In this document: piece after piece, positions 35,520 to 47,396 of the stretch
How the letters are laid out: each line of letters opens with the position of its first letter
How positions within the stretch are numbered: the first letter of the stretch is position 1
From: Datisca glomerata
Taxonomy: Eukaryota > Streptophyta > Magnoliopsida > Cucurbitales > Datiscaceae
DNA length: 64,000 nucleotides
NCBI GenBank assembly: GCA_003255025.1
Contig: QANY01013325.1
Coordinates: forward strand, 131,497-195,496
Reading direction: 5' to 3'
Translations under genes and position numbers: made by a program
The notes under the pieces: generated by a model
The model's input: the letters and a program-made list of their open reading frames with translations, nothing else
Databases searched by the model: none
Told to the model about the DNA's origin: nothing

Positions 35520-36094
35520 AACTCCCTCCGTTCAATGCTTACATTTTATGGAAATCTCAAGTTGTTCAAGCCATAATTTCCCATGAACTGATAGATTTCA
35601 TCCTAAATTATGCAACTAAACCTCCTCAGTATCTTGAAAATGGAAACCAAAATCCAGAATAACTGCAATGGCTTCGACAAGGTACAAAGTAGTAGAACCA
35701 ATTGCTTCTGAGCTGGCTGCGCTCAACCATGAGTGACAGAGTAGTAGTATCATTCCTTTAATACGAGACTTCTTGCTCGCTCAACCATGCCCCTAGAGAG
35801 GACCTTTGCAAGCAGATCAAAGGAAAAACTACTTAAACTTAAGAATTCTCTTCACAAAACAACCAAAGAGATCTGTAAATCTCATATTACTTTGAGGTCA
35901 TGAGAAAATCAATGACAATATACTTGCCGTAGGAGATCCCGTTAGTGACCAAAACTTAGTTCTACACATTCTGAATGGCATACCTTCTGAGTATGACCTA
36001 GTTGTGGTTAATGTTACTTCTAGAGTAGAAAATCTGTCCATTGAAGAAGTTCAATCCCTCTTAATGATTCATGAATTAGGACTGAAAATGCACC
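35520..36094 (+). pseudogene. Copia D gag, first part
   Basis: Broken frames match plant copia gag. A segment with SELAALNHE follows decayed N-terminal sequence (about 35640-35740). A clear run KINDNILAVGDPVSDQNLVL then HILNGIPSEYDLVVVNVTSR and LSIEEVQSLLMIHELGL follows (about 35908-36090). It stops at the CACTA-type insertion and continues at 43394. Confidence 0.85.
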
Positions 36095-36181
36095 ATACAC
36101 TACAACAATTCAGGGTTTCTATCGCATTGAAGCATACCATTTTTTAACAAAATGCGATAAAAGCTTAAGCACGCGAGAAAT

Positions 36182-36890
36182 AAAAACTCATGACCCGCGT
36201 AGTTCAATCCCCCAAAATCATTTCTCAAATAGAACATCCAAAATCAAGCTTCTCCTTGCACATCTTCTCCTCTATGTAATCATAGTTTTGAACCAGCTTC
36301 CCTACATGGCCTCTCATCCTCTCTCGTGAGCTCTCCCTTGGTAAGATCTGTCACTTTTCTCTCTTCTTATTCTATCAAAAAAAAATTGTGAAATTGCTTT
36401 CTCTCCTTTACCAGATCTGCGTACAAGAGCTTTCCCCTCCCAGTCAGAATCTTCGATCGTACTCTGTTCAATAGTGGCGCAGCTCTTCAGATGGTGATCT
36501 CCATCATCAGAAGAAAGCCTAGCTCCCCTGTGCATAGATTTCCATCTCTCTGAAAGAGCCTTAACTCCCATGTGCGCTGCTCTCTAGTATGGTGAGCCCA
36601 AGTACCCATCCCTATTTCTAGTCACACGCACACTCTCTTTCTAGCTCTCAGTCTCGTCCTCTGCATCTCCCTCTCTTTATCTTTATGAATCTCTCTCTCA
36701 ACTCTCTTTTTCTCAGCTCCGCAGCTCTATCTTTAGCACTTTTCCACTTCGATTTACATCTCAGAACAAGAGGAAGAGTTTTTTTTCTTGCGTGATGTGT
36801 TTTAATCTCTAATTCATGTTTGATTGTGTGTAATTTTTTTCTTCTGATTTTTGTCTTTTTTCTAAGAAATTTTGTCTAAGTTTAGGGGTT
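36182..36890. other. Unassigned CT-rich sequence inside the CACTA-type insertion
   Basis: The + strand is rich in CTCTCT and TCTCCC and looks like untranslated leader or intron sequence. Open frames are short and show no family motif. It could be a captured host fragment, but I cannot identify a source. Confidence 0.3.
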
Positions 36891-36894
36891 TTTG

Positions 36895-37010
36895 AATTTT
36901 GTCTACTTCACCTTCTCCTGCTAAGGTAATCTGCCACTTTTTTTCTAGTTCCAGCCTTATGCTTTACAGTGATTGTAAACTACTCCAAGAAAGAAACCTA
37001 ACGCACATGT
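36895..37010 (-). pseudogene. Ty3/gypsy RNase H, C-terminal fragment
   Basis: The minus strand reads RWVSFLEQF-type sequence with two Trp/Gln codons turned into TAG, then TITVKHKAGTRKKVADYLSR (about 36985-36915). This is the end of a gypsy RNase H domain. It continues in frame from 39687-40010 across the solo LTR once one copy of the 5-bp duplication is discounted. Confidence 0.85.
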
Positions 37011-37015
37011 ATTTT
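37011..37015. repeat. 5-bp target-site duplication (left)
   Basis: ATTTT, repeated at 39682-39686 around the solo LTR. Confidence 0.88.
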
Positions 37016-39681
37016 TGTAATATCCCGACCCTTCGTAAGTGGGCATTTTTATAAAATTGATTTAAAAGATAAAGTGATTATTTGTAATTTTGGTAAAATA
37101 ATTTTAATTATATATGATTTAGTTTAAAATTGAATTTAAAAAGAGTTTTTTTTTTTTGCTTTTATCTCTCCCTTTATCTCTACCTAACTCATACCTATGT
37201 TTGCCATACACCATAAGGTAACCCTAACTCATATTATATTTATATCTCATCTTTTCTTCCCCCTTGGGCAGCCCCCTTCAACGAAACCCCATGTTCTACC
37301 TCTTTTTCTACCTCACTCACATCATATGTTTACATACACCTAAAGAAAAACCCTAAGCTAACATTGTCAATTACCCAAATCTCTCACTGTTCGACTCTCT
37401 CACGCAACCTCTCCATCAGCAAATACCCTTATCCTCTCTCTTTGTTCTCCTTCTTCAAGCCTGTCTCTGTACTTCTTATTCTTCATCCATCACGCCTCTT
37501 CGCCGCCGTTGGCTGCCACCGCCGGTAAGAATTATTTCCGTCATTTATTTTTCTTCTCATTATTATTGATTATCTCTCCTTTCTCTGATTTAATTCATTC
37601 GCCTTCTCAATTGTATCTCCCTTTCTCTTTTTCTTTCATCCTCCCCATGGAAGCAATAAAGCACCATCTCCGGTGAGCTTTTTCTTTCTTCTTCTCTTTG
37701 TTTTCTATCTTTTCTATCCCATGTTTTATTTTCTCTTTCCTCTCCCTCTCTGGTCCGTCCCTCCCCCCCCCCCTCTCTCTTTTCCCCTCTATCCCTCTCT
37801 CTGCTTCTGCCTTCACCGGCTGTTTATCGTCGAGGCCCCGCACTATCCCCTTCTCTCTTTTCTCTTTCTTTCTCGTGCTCTCTGTTTGGACAACAACTGG
37901 GTCTTGTGTCCCATTTCATTTATAACTGACCCGATTGAAGCACCCATACGAACCGGTTCAGTCAACCCAGACCGATCTGAACCGGCCTAGACTAACTCAG
38001 ATCGATTCGAACCGACCCAGTCTTAAATCGAACCGGTCTGAATCGTTTGGCAAGTTTAATCTTTCAATTTCTAACCCAAAGCATTATTTTCTGACCTAGC
38101 TCAGACCTATTTGCATTTTTTAATTAAAACTCTTTTATTTTATGATATTAAAAATGTGTTTGTATTATTTTATTTCAAAACAATTTAGTGATTATAATTT
38201 TTTGGATTTCTGGTCATTAATTGTTTAGTACATTCTTCCGCTTCAGGTAAGTGGGCTTACATGATGGTGTGACTCCCATTGTTATAAATGTATATGCTTT
38301 GTGTAAGTGAATTTATATCGTAATGTGATCCATGTGTGATAAATATATATATATANTGACCCACGTGTGATAAATGTAATATGTGTTATTCTCATCAGCT
38401 TTAATTGTCTATAAGCATGTTACTTTCATATATATGTTTGTGTAAATTGACTTATATAATGATGTGATTCTGATATTATAATTGTATCATATATTTATTA
38501 TCTGTTTAACCATTTTTCAATAATTATTATATTTCGTTAACACTTTGGTAATTGATTACTCTTCAGTTATTAATGTGATTATCATGAGATAAATGTCTGA
38601 GTATGACTGATTTTGGGTAGTATGTTATCATGTTTGATTCTGTTATATATATCAGTATGTATTATATGATTAATTTTTGTCATACATTAGATTCTGCAAG
38701 TTATGAGGTTAATTCATTCAAGTGGTAATTAAGCAAAATATGAACTTAAGCATGACCTTTAGTTAACAAGAAATCAGAACTGTTCACGTTATGTTCTGTT
38801 AAATGAATAGCGTGTCATCTGTTCATACTTTCATCACACTAGGGTGTCATCTGTTCATGTTTTGGTCATACATTGGATGTCATCTGTAAATGTTTTCCGT
38901 CACTCATGAGGTGCCATTTGTTCACGTTTTTCATCACCTATGAGTGCCATCTGTTATGTCACCCAATAAGTGTCATCTGTTTCATCGCCCGATGCGTGCC
39001 ATCTGTTTCGTCGCCCAATTCATCATGATGTGTTTCAGTTAACGTGTGATCAGTTCTGATTAGGTTGTCAACTAGAGGATATGCCAAGCCAAGATATGGT
39101 TAAGATTGTTAAATGATTCTGTTTGAGACACGTGTTATCTGCGTGCTTTGTTAAGACATGTCATGATCAAGTACGTTACTTTATTTCATTTATGTTATAT
39201 GTCAAGTTCAGTTATGTTATGTCATGATCGCATTTATGACATGTGGATGCATGTTATTATGTGAATTTGCTTACTGAGTATTTTAAAATAATCATTCCTC
39301 CACAGTTATTTATATTGCGGGTGCTGATGGCGAGCAGCATGAGTGGGAAACTGCCATAACTAGTTAGATAAGAGGAATTTATGTTTTCCATTTATGATTT
39401 GATTTAAAACTTAGAAAAATATTTACATTATGATTTTCTACGAATTATGATGAGTGAAAGCTTTATGAATTATGAATTTCAAGTTTTGACTTTATTGATT
39501 AAGATTCTAATCACGGATAAATTTAATGCTTCCGCTATTTAAGGTCAGGGTCTTTCTATCATGGGTAAATTAAGAATTTCAATTTGGAAATTTTCTCAAA
39601 AATTAGGGTTTGTTTCGAATTGGAGATTTCAAAATTATGAAATTACACGTATGTTTAACCCTCGGGGATCGGGGCGTTACA
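37016..39681. repeat. Solo LTR, 2,666 bp
   Basis: It begins TGTAATATCCCGACCC and ends GGGATCGGGGCGTTACA, so it has TG...CA ends with inverted TGTAA/TTACA and CCCG/CGGG. ATTTT is duplicated at both edges. It interrupts one continuous gypsy RNase H reading. It holds no coding domain, so I call it a solo LTR left by LTR-LTR recombination. It includes a CT-rich stretch, AACCGGTT-rich sequence (about 37930-38050), a diverged minisatellite (38810-39015) and one ambiguous base at 38356. Confidence 0.88.
38810..39015. repeat. Diverged minisatellite inside the solo LTR
   Basis: At least six copies of a TG(T/C)CATCTGTT(C/T) core followed by TTTCATCAC-like sequence occur, with unit length of roughly 30-40 bp. 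Such internal repeats are common in long plant LTRs. Confidence 0.75.
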
Positions 39682-39686
39682 ATTTT
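39682..39686. repeat. 5-bp target-site duplication (right)
   Basis: ATTTT, matching 37011-37015. Confidence 0.88.
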
Positions 39687-40010
39687 GTTCAATTTTTTTT
39701 TGTTGTTTATATACTTCAAGGCCTTATGATCTGTATATCAAAACATTCTCGCTGAATGAGATAATGTTTCCAATGCTTTAGTGCTTGAACAATGGTGTAA
39801 TTGAAGCAATTATGGAATTGAAATTCTGCCAAACCATGAAAACTGTGCATTTCTCCAACTATAGGTTGTGTTGGCCAGCTTCTAATTTCTTCAATGTTAC
39901 TTTGATCCATCTTAATCCCATCTTCGATCACTATATGCCCCATAAACAATACATAATTAGTGAGTAATTTACATTTTTACATATTAGCATAGAACTCTTA
40001 TTGAGTTGGT
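39687..40010 (-). pseudogene. Ty3/gypsy RT-RNase H fragment with internal deletion
   Basis: The minus strand gives KCKLLTNYVLF, then DGIKMDQSNIEEIRSWP and EMHSFHGLAEF, the gypsy RT thumb/connection region. It jumps straight to QALKHWKHYLIQRE and DHKALKYINNKKKLNK of RNase H. The part between, normally more than 100 residues, is deleted. A frame change separates the two RNase H pieces. The remainder is at 36895-37010 beyond the solo LTR. Confidence 0.87.
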
Positions 40011-43009
40011 TGTTTTGCTTGCTGATTTTTCGGTTTGTTTGGTGAAAGCATGTGGGTTTTGTTTGTCAATTTTGATTTATTAACAATAAAGTCAATCCTA
40101 ATTGTTATACACTATGATCGTAAGTCTTTTACTTTTTTTTTCTTTTTACCGTCTCCAACAAATAAAATTTTCTTCCAAATGTTGGTTATGTTTGATAAAT
40201 TGTTATCATGATTGTTGCTATTGGGACGTTGACTCGTCTCTATTGTGCATTAGTTGGCAGTTTTACACTGGTTAGTCTCTTTAGTAGTCTCTATTGCATG
40301 TTGGTTAGTCTTGAGAGTTGAAGTTTTCATTTATGCCGTGTATATTCTTACCAACATTTTTATTTGTTGATTTATACTATGGTTTATTTTTCTATTCAAC
40401 CTTCTTTTGCTGGGACATGGAGAAAGTCTAGCTAAAGTTTATGAAAGATAAGATAAAAAAGCTACCATCATTTTTCTCAAGTGAAGCACATTCTCTTTGA
40501 ATCATTCTTATTTCTTAACATGCTTCTTAGTGGCACTTTGGGTGCTTCTTTTTTTACCTAGTCTTCTCTACCTCTCCTGAAGAGGTTCTCATTATAGGCA
40601 AAACACAAGTCAAATAATATGCTGCTTAGATAAGATACTTTGTGTGTTTTGATAATGTCTTCTTACAAGGACTTGAACTATTGGCATTGTCTAGAAAAAG
40701 TTAAGATTGACATATATGATTTATTAAGTAATATTCATGTGGCAGTGAAGTATATGTAGTGGTTGATTAGTAGTAATAAAATTATGATATAGCTCTCAGT
40801 TGTTTCAACAGAGAATCTATGTTTGTGATGCTGCAGGAAGGGATCAATGAGACAGTTATCAAGGATTACGAGTCAATTATGCTATTAGAACTCTCTGAGA
40901 TGCAAAATCAGATGATATTTTTCTGAAAATATGTTGTAGTGTTAGGAACATTGAGATGATTGGAGGTGCACATTCTTTTCCTCTTTAGTTCTCTATTATG
41001 GTAACTGCACTTGATAAACTGATAGTTGAATTCTACATTTTTTATAACATAAAGAACTTGCCATAGTGATGGTGAAAAAGGCGATGAGTGGTTCCTTTTT
41101 AATTCTCTAGCTTATTTAGGTTTTAAGAGTGACTTATATCTGGCTGAGAAATTGTTCTTGCTTGTTGATTGCTTATATGGATAACCACTGGAATCATTCT
41201 CCTAATGTTCCTTGTTAAGTTAGGTCATTCTCACAAAACTTGTCTGTATATTCTATTATAACCACATAACATGATCATTAAAAAATAAGGATTGTACCAT
41301 CATTAAAGAGCTTTTTTTTTTAAATGAAGAACCTGAATAAAGTGATGTGTTCGTAGTTGGTGATCATTGAAAATAGTCATGTTGAATTACTTAGTGGACC
41401 CTATTGCATATTATTTTCTGTAATTATATTCTATTCTTACCTATTATACCCTTGCCCACCCTCTCTAGGAAAACAAATTTCTTTAGAAGTGCATGTGTTG
41501 TGTGTTGCTGAATTCGGTGTGGGCATATTGATTGATGTGCCTCGCCATTTTCTGCTTGAATCACATGTAATGGTTGATTAGTAGTAATAAAATATGATTT
41601 TTACATAGCAGGTATAGTTATTTGCTAATTGGTTTAGAAAATAGTAGCTCTCTTATTGTTTGTGTTTGTCCTTTTAAACTATAATAGTTCTCATATTTAT
41701 CATTTTCATGGCATGTTTTAGTTCATTTTCCTCGCCGGCAAAGGGCATGTATGGTAGTCTTTTATTTGATGAGAACGGGAAGGGTAATTGATTGAATTTT
41801 TGACCTCTTTGGTGGGGGCAACTGGAGGGAGACAGCACTGGGCAACATAAGGGGCAGAGCTTCGAGTGACTTGATTCTTTGCTCTTCGACAGCCCTAATA
41901 AGTCACTCGAAGCTCCTCTGTCGTGCCCTAGCCGAGCGGTCCTCGCATGCACAAGCAAGCAGATTAGCTCCCTCATTCTCTTATTGTGCCAGCAGGCCTG
42001 GGCGAAGCACATGAGGATGAATGTTAAAAGTGGGTAGGAGAGATTTGGAATCCATCTCCCCCATTGTTTAGTTTCATTCATGTTATATAGTTTTTGGAGG
42101 TTACTATAATATTTAACATTGTTTCTAGAGAATATTAAATGGCATGTCTCCATCTCTCCCATTAATGCAATTTTGCATATGCTAAGTTAAGTGTTTAGTG
42201 TACTTCTTATAAGCTTGTGCCAAACACATTTGACTGCATGTCACTGTGATGTTAATTCTGTAAACATTTTCCTTCTTATTTAATCTTATTTTCTTATTTT
42301 ATCATCATTCTTCCATCAACTAATGGACAAGGAGTGAACTACATGCTAAACTCCAAATTTTGATAGTAGATTTAGTATTAAATACCTTAACGGTTCTGAG
42401 TATCCTATTACATTGTATGTATTTTTCAATGTAATCCTTATACTTCCATGCAATTCATATTTAATTTTGTTTGTAGTTAAATGTCAGAATTTGGTTGCTC
42501 TCCACCAACGACTATACTATAACACGGAATGTTGTAAGTCTGTCACTAATTCTTAACTTTCTTATCTAATAAGTCATTTCTTGGTTGTTGATCATTTAAA
42601 TTGTACTATTTAGAATAGGAGGCTTGATCCTTCATCTGAATGGATCATTCATGCTTTGCTACAACACTTTGATCTTGTCCTAAAATATCACCAAGACAAT
42701 TAACTGTGCCACCACCTCCAACCACCAAGTGGACCTCCTAGGGTACCTCGACCTTCAGTACCAAGATGTGAATTTATACTAGATTTTAGTTTTTTTTGGA
42801 TAAATTACTTTTTTCTTGCCATATGTAAAAATCAATATGCAATCATGATTTTGAGACATTATTTCTAGGAAACAATTAGTATGTAACAATTTTGACTAAT
42901 TAAATAAAATGATATATGATTTTGTTATTTCGTGATATTTTCTGAAAAGTTATTTATTTTTATATTTGTACAATTGTAAGTATAAGTAACAAAAAAATTA
43001 TAAAAATTA
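40011..43009. other. Unassigned sequence inside the CACTA-type insertion
   Basis: About 3 kb without a recognised domain. A GC-richer patch lies at about 41810-42020, including a perfect 16-bp hairpin. A 162-codon minus-strand open frame spans this patch (42162-41674), but it has no family motif and its 5' part is low quality. One short + strand stretch (about 42610-42700) reads like a protein end (RLDPSSEWIIHALLQHFDLV) but I cannot place it. Confidence 0.35.
41857..41915. repeat. Perfect 16-bp inverted repeat, 27-nt loop
   Basis: GAGCTTCGAGTGACTT (41857-41872) and AAGTCACTCGAAGCTC (41900-41915) are exact reverse complements. The surrounding 200 bp are richer in GC than the neighbours. Confidence 0.85.
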
Positions 43010-43390
43010 TTTAATAACATTAACAATACGATAGTAATGAAAAATGTTATGAAAGACCTACGATAGCATTTATAAAATGCTATGAAAGACCTATGATAGC
43101 ATTTATAAAACGCTATAAAAGGCCTACTACAGCATATATAAAACGCTATAAAAGACTTTTTATAGTATTTTTAAACGCTATGAAAGGTTTTTTTTACACG
43201 TTTCTTAAAAGCTATGAAAAGAGTTTTGATAGCATTTAAAAAATGCTATAAAAAGCTTTTGATAGCGTTTCAAAACCGCTATCATAGGTAGTGGACTTTA
43301 AATAACGTCGGTATACATAGCATTTTCAAAAATGATATCGAAACCCTATGATAGCATTTTTTGGCCGCTATCATAGCCTTTTTTGTAGTG
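43010..43390. repeat. Subterminal GCTAT/ATAGC repeats of the CACTA-type insertion
   Basis: More than ten copies of short motifs like GATAGCATTTATAAAATGCTAT occur in both orientations up to the terminal GTAGTG. Dense subterminal repeats next to the end are expected of CACTA-type elements, where they bind transposase. Confidence 0.8.
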
Positions 43391-43393
43391 ATA

Positions 43394-44560
43394 CTGGCAG
43401 GGAATAAATGTTCAAGGCCACTGTTCATCTCACTCAAAACATTGGTAACTCAAGTGCTAACTTCAGTAAAATAAATGGTCAAGAAATTTCAGTTCATGAA
43501 ACTCAACTCCTTTTAGAGGAGGAAGAAGAGGCAGTAGTGGTGGTAGAAACTCTAGAAGGGTAACTTGGCAAAGGTTTTCAGCAACAATCACCTCAAGATC
43601 ACTTTGCTTTTGCACATTTTGGTCAGAACCCAAGCCTTCATAGCTCCTTTAGAGCCTATCTTGCATCCTATGCCACAAGCTTTTATCCTAGGTCTGAAAT
43701 AGGCAGTGTAGGACCTTGGTATGCTGACAGTGGAGCTACACATCATGTAACTTCTTATTTGAACAAGCTTGGACAAAATAGTGAGTATCAATGCAGTGAC
43801 ACTCTAGTAGTAGGAAATGGTGAGAATATCCAAATTACACATACTGGTAAAAGCTTATTCTCTACTACTCTTTATCCTTTAAATTAGAAATTCATTCCTA
43901 GAGTACCAAAAATTTCAAAGAACCTTATTAATGTATGTAACCTAACTCAAGACAATTGAATCGTGGTTGACGTTTACTCGCATTTTTGTTTTGTAAAGGA
44001 CTTGACTATAGGGACTATATTACTCAAAGGGAGGCTTAAAGATGGTCTTCATGAGTTGTTTGTCCTGGGGAAGCACAGAGCAACAGACTTTACCAGTCAT
44101 ATTTTTCTGCATAATGACATCTGCTATCAAACCATGACTAAGTCAACATCTAGTTCTAGTCTGTCTAGTTTTAATTCTGTCAATTTATATTCTGCTTCTG
44201 TTAGTTTAAATTCTCAAGAAAAACATGCTAAACTTATTTCGCTCATTTTTGAGCATGTACCTTGTTCCAAGAATGAATCAAATAGACAAATTTATGCTTC
44301 TGATAAGAATTGTGCATCTTTTTCTGTTACAGATATGCCTAATAATAAATCTGTTACTGATATGCATCAAAATGCTTCTGCTAAGTATCATGCACTCGCT
44401 GTCTCAACACCAAAATCCATCACTCTATGGCATAATAAGTTAGGGCATCCCTCAATCAAGCTCACATAATCTATATTGAAAGGTGTTAACTTAAGAACTC
44501 CTAAAACTTATAGTATTATGTGATTAGCTTGTCAACTAGGGAAAAGTCATAGACTAAGCC
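43394..44560 (+). pseudogene. Copia D gag end, protease and pre-integrase
   Basis: The frame continues from gag into FAFAHFGQNPSLHSSFRAYL and the protease active site WYADSGATHHVTSYLNKL (from 43717), where D-S-G is intact. VVGNGENIQITHTG follows. A stop near 43886 and a frame change precede a 168-codon frame (43963-44469) carrying spacer sequence and the GAG-pre-integrase motif LWHNKLGHPSIKL (about 44425-44465). No CCHC knuckle is seen; it was probably lost with the gag end near the insertion. Confidence 0.87.
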
Positions 44561-45240
44561 ATCTTCCAACCACTATCAAAACCATAAGACCCCTTAAGAT
44601 CATTCACATTGATCTATGGGGTCCTGCCTTCATCTCTTCTGCTGGTTACAGATGCTACATCCATTTTATAGATGATATTTTCATATTTTCATGGATATAT
44701 TCTCTTAAGTTCAAATCAGAAACCTTCTCCACTTTCTTACTCTATAAAACTCTTGTTGAAAAGCAATTTGACACACCAATCAACTGTGTTCAATCAGACT
44801 GGGGAGGGGAGTACAGAACCTTTAAACCCTTTTTAGATACACTTGGGATTGTGTTTAGGCACCTTTGCCATCACACACATCACCAAAATGGTATTATAGA
44901 GAGAAATCATAGACACATTGTTGAAACATGCCTTGCTTTAGTCTCCCAAGCCTTTATGCCTCTCAAATACTAGTGGTATGCCTTTCATACTACTACCTAT
45001 CTCATATACAGGCTTCCCACCTCAATTCTCAGTAACATTTCACCTTACCAAAGGCAATTTCAAGCTAAACCTGATTACACTTTTCTTAAGGTATTTGGAT
45101 GCCTATGTTTTCCTCACTTAAGACCCTATAATCATCACAAGCTTAAAATCAGGTTCTCTCCTTGTCTTTTTTAGATACACATCTACTTACAAAGGTTATT
45201 TGTGCGTGCACTCTTTTGGAAAAAAATATATTGCCATTAA
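44561..45240 (+). pseudogene. Copia D integrase
   Basis: Core blocks are IIHIDLWGPAFISSAGYRCY (first Asp, about 44603), CVQSDWGGEYRTFKPFLDTL (second Asp, about 44785) and THHQNGIIERNHRHIVETCL (catalytic Glu, about 44877). All three acidic residues of the DDE triad can be read. The C-terminal LKVFGCLCFPHLRPYNHHKL is at about 45090-45150, before a frameshift. A TAG replaces a Trp-region codon near 44971. Confidence 0.88.
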
Positions 45241-46406
45241 TATCATGTTTGATGAATATCAGTTTCCTTTTAGGCATGGTTTTCTCTCATCTACTAAAAA
45301 CATGACAGTTTCTTCTTCTTCTATGCCTTCTTGGTCTACTTTTACATGTTTCTCACCTCTTCTTGTAGGTTCTATATCTTCTCAGGACACTTCAACTCAT
45401 AACAGAAGCATCTCTCCAACCTTTCCTCAGGGTAGTGTCTCTCCTCATTCTTTTTCCCCTATTTCTCCCTCTAATATTATTGCAGCAACCTCAACCACTC
45501 CTAATACTCATATTATTGCCTCTCAAACAACCACTACACTAATTTCTCCCTCAAATGCACATCCCATGGTTATTACGTCTAAGATAGGAATTTTCAAACA
45601 CAAAGTGCTCAATCTCACTACTACTACATATGAACTTACATCAATTAAGGTTGCTCTTATTCATCTTCAAAGGAAACATGCCATGTCCACTGAGTTTCAG
45701 GCCTTACAACAGAACAACACCTTGTGCCTTATCAATCTGGAATGAATATGATAGGCAATAAATAGGTGTTCAAGCTTAAACCCAACTCATATGGCACTCA
45801 ATTCAAGTATAAAGCTCGCTTGGTAACAATGGGCTTCCACCAAACTCCAGGACTTGACTACACATAGACTTTTAGCCCAGTTGTTAAGCTTGTCACCATC
45901 AGGCTAATCCTCACTTTAGCCCTCACAATGCACTGGCTTGTTCATCACCTTGATGTGAACAATGCATTTTTGCATGGTTCACTCTCAGAAATTGTATTCA
46001 TGACTTAGTTAGAAAGATTTGTGGACACTAGTCAGCTTCTGCATGTTTGTAAGCTAAACAAAGCTCTTTATGGGCTAAAGCAAGCTCCAAGAGGATGGTA
46101 TGAGAAGCTTAAGGTTACAATGCCGTAAAAAGGTCTCCAAGTATAAAAGTATGATAATTCTCTCTTCTTTCCTCATCAGTCACAAAGGACAATGTTCTTA
46201 TGGGTCTATGTCGATGACATCCTCCTTGCTAGTAGTGACAGCTCCTACATTTAGTGTCTCATCACATAATTGAATATAACCTTTACTCTCAAGGATCTTG
46301 GATTTCTTCATCATTTCCTTGGCATTACTGTCACATACTATGTAGATGGCATGCATCTTTTCCAAGCAAGGTATATTAATGATCTTCTACACAAATCTGG
46401 TCTAAC
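45241..46406 (+). pseudogene. Copia D linker and reverse transcriptase
   Basis: A Ser/Thr/Pro-rich linker (about 45290-45570) leads to FQALQQNNTLCL (about 45690). RT proper then reads [78 protein letters not shown] and the active site LWVYVDDILLASS (about 46200-46238, both Asp present). It ends in QARYINDLLHKSGLTE at 46406, where a solo LTR is inserted. At least five in-frame stops are present. Confidence 0.9.
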
Positions 46407-46411
46407 AGAGG
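46407..46411. repeat. 5-bp target-site duplication (left)
   Basis: AGAGG, repeated at 47397-47401. Confidence 0.88.
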
Positions 46412-47396
46412 TGTAAAGGGTTTTTTTGTATGGAGAATCATCTACAAATAAATGATAACGATCATAATTTAAAGAGAGAATGAGAGAATAAAGACATTCA
46501 TTTACGTGGGAACCCTTTAAAGGGAAAAAAACCCCCGGGGAGATTGTTGATATTTATAGGTGTAAAAGATTTTACATAGTTATTAATGAGAGAAGAGAGG
46601 AAGGTCAATGCTTTTAGTTGAGGTTTGCATAGGTCCTTCTATTTTTTACATGAGCATGTACTTATAGGCGTTATAATAATAAGAATAATAAAAATAAGGA
46701 TGATCATATCCCCAATGTTTTCGGTTGATGGGATTGCTTTCAAGCGTGGGCTCCTTTACTTTGCTCATTGTTTTCAGCTATTTTGTCCTCAACAACTCAA
46801 TCAGTCATAGCCACTTGGTGGTTCCTTGTGGTTCGAGCCAATCAATCACAACCACTTGACTGTCAGTGTGAACCCTCCTTTCTGTTTTGATATTTTGTCA
46901 TATCCTGGAGGTAATGATTTCCCGCTCTCAAGATGTCGGTTCCCGTTCTGGAAGCGATGATCTCCCATTCTCGAGATGTCGGTTCCCATTCCGGAAGCGA
47001 TGATCTCCCGTTCTTGAGATGTCAGTTCCCGTTCTATTTTTCTTCCCCGCTCTGAGAGTGATGGTCCCCCGATATGGAAGTGATAGTCCCTCCATTCCAG
47101 AAGTGAGAGTCACCCATTCCATAAGTGATTGTCTCTCATTCCAGAAGCGATTGTCCCCCGTTCCATAAGATATTATCCCTCATTCCGGAAGAAAAGGTTC
47201 TCCGTTTCAGCAATCTTTCCTGTTCTGACGAGGTCACCTGCTTTAGCGTTCTTCATCGTTCTGACGGGTCTCCCGCTTTAGCGTTCTTCATCGTTCTAAC
47301 GAGGCCTCCCGTTTTAGCGTTCTTTACTATTCTGAGGAGGTCTCCCGCTTCAACGTTCTTTCTACACACGTGTCTTGTGTGGTTTTTTCCTTTTCA
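46412..47396. repeat. Solo LTR, 985 bp
   Basis: It begins TGTAAAGGGTTTTTTTG and ends CCTTTTCA, with AGAGG duplicated on both sides. It interrupts copia D between SGLTE and AKACPTP of one continuous RT reading. It has no internal domain. Two blocks of tandem repeats lie inside: GTTCC(C/C)ATTC(C/T)GGAAGCGATGATCTCCC-like units (about 46934-47030) and TTTAGCGTTCTTCATCGTTCT-like units (about 47215-47365). Confidence 0.9.

Larger units (their letters stand above)
36098..43390. mobile_element. 7.3-kb CACTA-type insertion in copia D
   Basis: The left end CACTACAACAATTCAGGG and right end CTTTTTTGTAGTG share the CACTACAA terminus in inverted orientation. ATA is duplicated on both sides (36095-36097 and 43391-43393). 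The copia D gag frame is broken exactly here. Past the shared 8 bp the inverted ends diverge. The right end has many GCTAT/ATAGC repeats. The body holds a gypsy remnant, a solo LTR and sequence I cannot assign (36182-36890, 40010-43000). I see no recognisable transposase. Confidence 0.72.

Noticed and set aside
37673..37990. 105-codon + strand open frame rich in Phe, Leu and Pro
   Set aside because: Product of CT-rich sequence inside the solo LTR; no start context or homology.
38356..38356. Ambiguous base in an AT run
   Set aside because: A sequencing uncertainty within the solo LTR, not a biological feature.
41674..42162. 162-codon minus-strand open frame
   Set aside because: No domain or family motif, unusual composition from a GC-rich patch, and it lies within a transposon insertion. 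Described as unassigned sequence instead of a gene.
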